Source: Desulfosporosinus sp. BRH_c37
Lineage (GTDB): Bacteria; Bacillota; Desulfitobacteriia; Desulfitobacteriales; Desulfitobacteriaceae
Direction of reading: 5' to 3'
Length of the DNA: 40,128 bases
Assembly: GCA_001516045.1 (NCBI GenBank)
Contig: LOEW01000133.1
Span: 1-40,128, forward strand
In this document: in pieces, positions 39,128 to 40,128 of the stretch
Position numbering within the stretch: the stretch's first letter is position 1
Layout: each line of letters begins with the position of its first letter
Program-made: the position numbers and the translations under genes
The notes under the pieces: model-generated
The model's input: only the letters and a program-made list of their open reading frames with translations
What the model was told of the DNA's origin: nothing
Databases searched by the model: none

Positions 39128-40128
39128 CCCTTAACATCCACTCCACTTCTCCTAATACCTTGAAGAAAACTATGAAATTCTCTGTTCTGATCAAGGTCTC
39201 CTGTTTCGACGTTCGCTAGATTAAAGCCCAGTCTGGCAAATTTGGCCTTTGTTTCAGGCAAAACTTCCTCAATGAGCAGCGGCAGGAGTTGATGATCACG
39301 AGTAAGGACACGAAGAGTGACTGAATCCTGATTAAAGAATGCGTCTATTCCAACATCCCCAAGTAACTCAGTTTCTATCTGAAGAGCAATACGACAGTGT
39401 TGATCATCCATTTTTGTTCCTTTACGAGCACTTTCTATAGCCATGTGAACTGGCATGGGTTGTCCCTGATTTAATAAAGGAAGCTGAAGAAGTATAAATG
39501 CATTATCTAAGGCTCCCGTTTTAAGCCATAATTGTTGTCCCGTAATTTTTTGCAACAATTGTGCTAATGGCGAATCTGAACCCAGCTCCTTCCCCTCTTT
39601 ATTCTGGGCTGTTTCGAGTAGCGCGAATTTAACGGTTTCTTTGAGACTGTTTATTTCAGCTTCTTTTGCCGCAGAATCAAATTTCATTAGCTGCATGATA
39701 CGTTGTTCATAGTTAAGACCAAGTTTTCGTAGACACTCTACAATTTTCTCCGCCCCGTTTTCTTCTGATAACCCACTCCACTCTGGAATGGTACTTTGAA
39801 GTTTTATCATAAATTCATCCGTTATTGTCCTTGAATTTGTCTTGGTTGCCGGATTTGTCCCAACAAGCGACATTAGATCCGTCTTAAGAATTGAACCCGA
39901 GGTTATTTCTTGAACTGTTTTTTGAGATGTCTCAGAAGCCGTCCCTGTAGTTGCCTCTGGAACTGTGCCTGGAGTCGTCCCCTGAGTTGTTCCTGGAGCC
40001 GTCGCCTGTACTGTTCCTGGTGTTGTTCCTGGAGTTGTTCCCTGTACTGTTCCTGGTGTTGTTCCCTGTACTGTTCCTGGTGTTGTTCCCTGTACTGTTC
40101 CTGGTGTTGTTCCCTGTACTGTTCCTGG
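39124..40128 (-). CDS. FliK/YlqG-like protein, 5' end outside window
   Basis: The frame is open from the right window edge to 39124; the ATG at 39873 is internal and the true start is outside. The visible 334 codons begin with a Pro/Gly/Thr/Val/Gln repeat region (PGTVQGTT units) of more than 55 residues, followed by a region with a coiled-coil-like SNSLKETVKFALLE-type segment and a C-terminal domain (GVDIDAFFNQD-type turn, QLLPLLIEEVLPETKAKFARL) like the hook-length-control protein FliK. FliK acts on FlhB in flagella; here the next gene is the FlhB C-terminal-domain protein, overlapping by four bases. The domain call is by pattern and position, moderate. Confidence 0.72.
   Translation of the reverse strand, partial: PGTVQGTTPGTVQGTTPGTVQGTTPGTVQGTTPGTTPGTVQATAPGTTQGTTPGTVPEATTGTASETSQKTVQEITSGSILKTDLMSLVGTNPATKTNSRTITDEFMIKLQSTIPEWSGLSEENGAEKIVECLRKLGLNYEQRIMQLMKFDSAAKEAEINSLKETVKFALLETAQNKEGKELGSDSPLAQLLQKITGQQLWLKTGALDNAFILLQLPLLNQGQPMPVHMAIESARKGTKMDDQHCRIALQIETELLGDVGIDAFFNQDSVTLRVLTRDHQLLPLLIEEVLPETKAKFARLGFNLANVETGDLDQNREFHSFLQGIRRSGVDVKG
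39949..40128. repeat. 12/24-base coding minisatellite in the FliK-like gene
   Basis: Three exact 24-base copies lie at 40057-40080, 40081-40104 and 40105-40128, preceded by a one-mismatch copy at 40033-40056 and more diverged 12-base units back to about 39949. Each 24-base unit codes for PGTVQGTT. The array runs off the window edge. Confidence 0.95.

Overview
The window looks like a chromosomal segment of an anaerobic, endospore-forming Firmicute of the Clostridia, most like Desulfosporosinus/Desulfitobacterium (Peptococcaceae). The assignment is inferred from gene content: spo0A, a spoVM-like microgene, the prkA-yhbH-spoVR trio, a pdaB-like deacetylase, a siroheme/4Fe-4S reductase fused to DUF1858, a low-potential ferredoxin, strong AGGAGG ribosome sites, and several TTG starts. 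Base composition is moderate and most genes lie on the minus strand. There is no prophage, CRISPR array or intact insertion sequence.

Layout. 1-1049: 3' part of an EamA permease and a structured REP-like intergenic repeat. 1050-4577: dnaA-like paralog, pfkA and pgi on the minus strand. 4619-7627: LysR regulator with a palindromic operator, ppiB and two DedA proteins. 7772-12743: sporulation cluster prkA-yhbH-spoVR and a small CxxC protein. 12744-15710: interspersed repeat, glnA, cobO and its coupled unknown partner. 15820-20493: TPR protein, small membrane protein, pdaB-like deacetylase, membrane-anchored repeat protein and YitT. 20643-22230: tRNA-Arg(CCG), dTMP-kinase-like gene and a small unknown gene. 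22231-22997: multi-hairpin intergenic element. 22998-25571: spo0A with an apparent Spo0A-controlled promoter, ferredoxin, and the DUF1858-siroheme protein with a 48-codon zinc-ribbon gene. 25867-28787: small sporulation-type genes including the spoVM-like gene, a frameshifted papain-like hydrolase and a diguanylate cyclase. 28788-29687: repeat-rich spacer. 29688-33712: pssA, psd and a DinG-like helicase. 33849-37388: lipoprotein, fused pabAB and pabC. 37450-40128: monooxygenase-like protein, small unknown, ferritin-like protein, and an orphan FlhB C-terminal-domain/FliK-like pair with two in-frame minisatellites.

How the genes work together. Several loci converge on sporulation: Spo0A as master switch, PrkA/YhbH/SpoVR in the mother cell, SpoVM at the forespore membrane, PdaB on cell wall. 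The rest is housekeeping: upper glycolysis, glutamine synthesis, corrinoid adenosylation, phosphatidylethanolamine synthesis and p-aminobenzoate synthesis.

Least ordinary items: the unannotated spoVM-like and zinc-ribbon genes, the DnaA paralog lacking domains I-II, a DinG with an eroded exonuclease but an intact Fe-S helicase, the DUF1858-siroheme fusion, the Cys-rich insert in SpoVR, the hairpin element shared by 12.9 and 22.4 kb, and the length-variable repeats of the FliK/FlhB-like pair. All calls come from reading the sequence; no database search was run.
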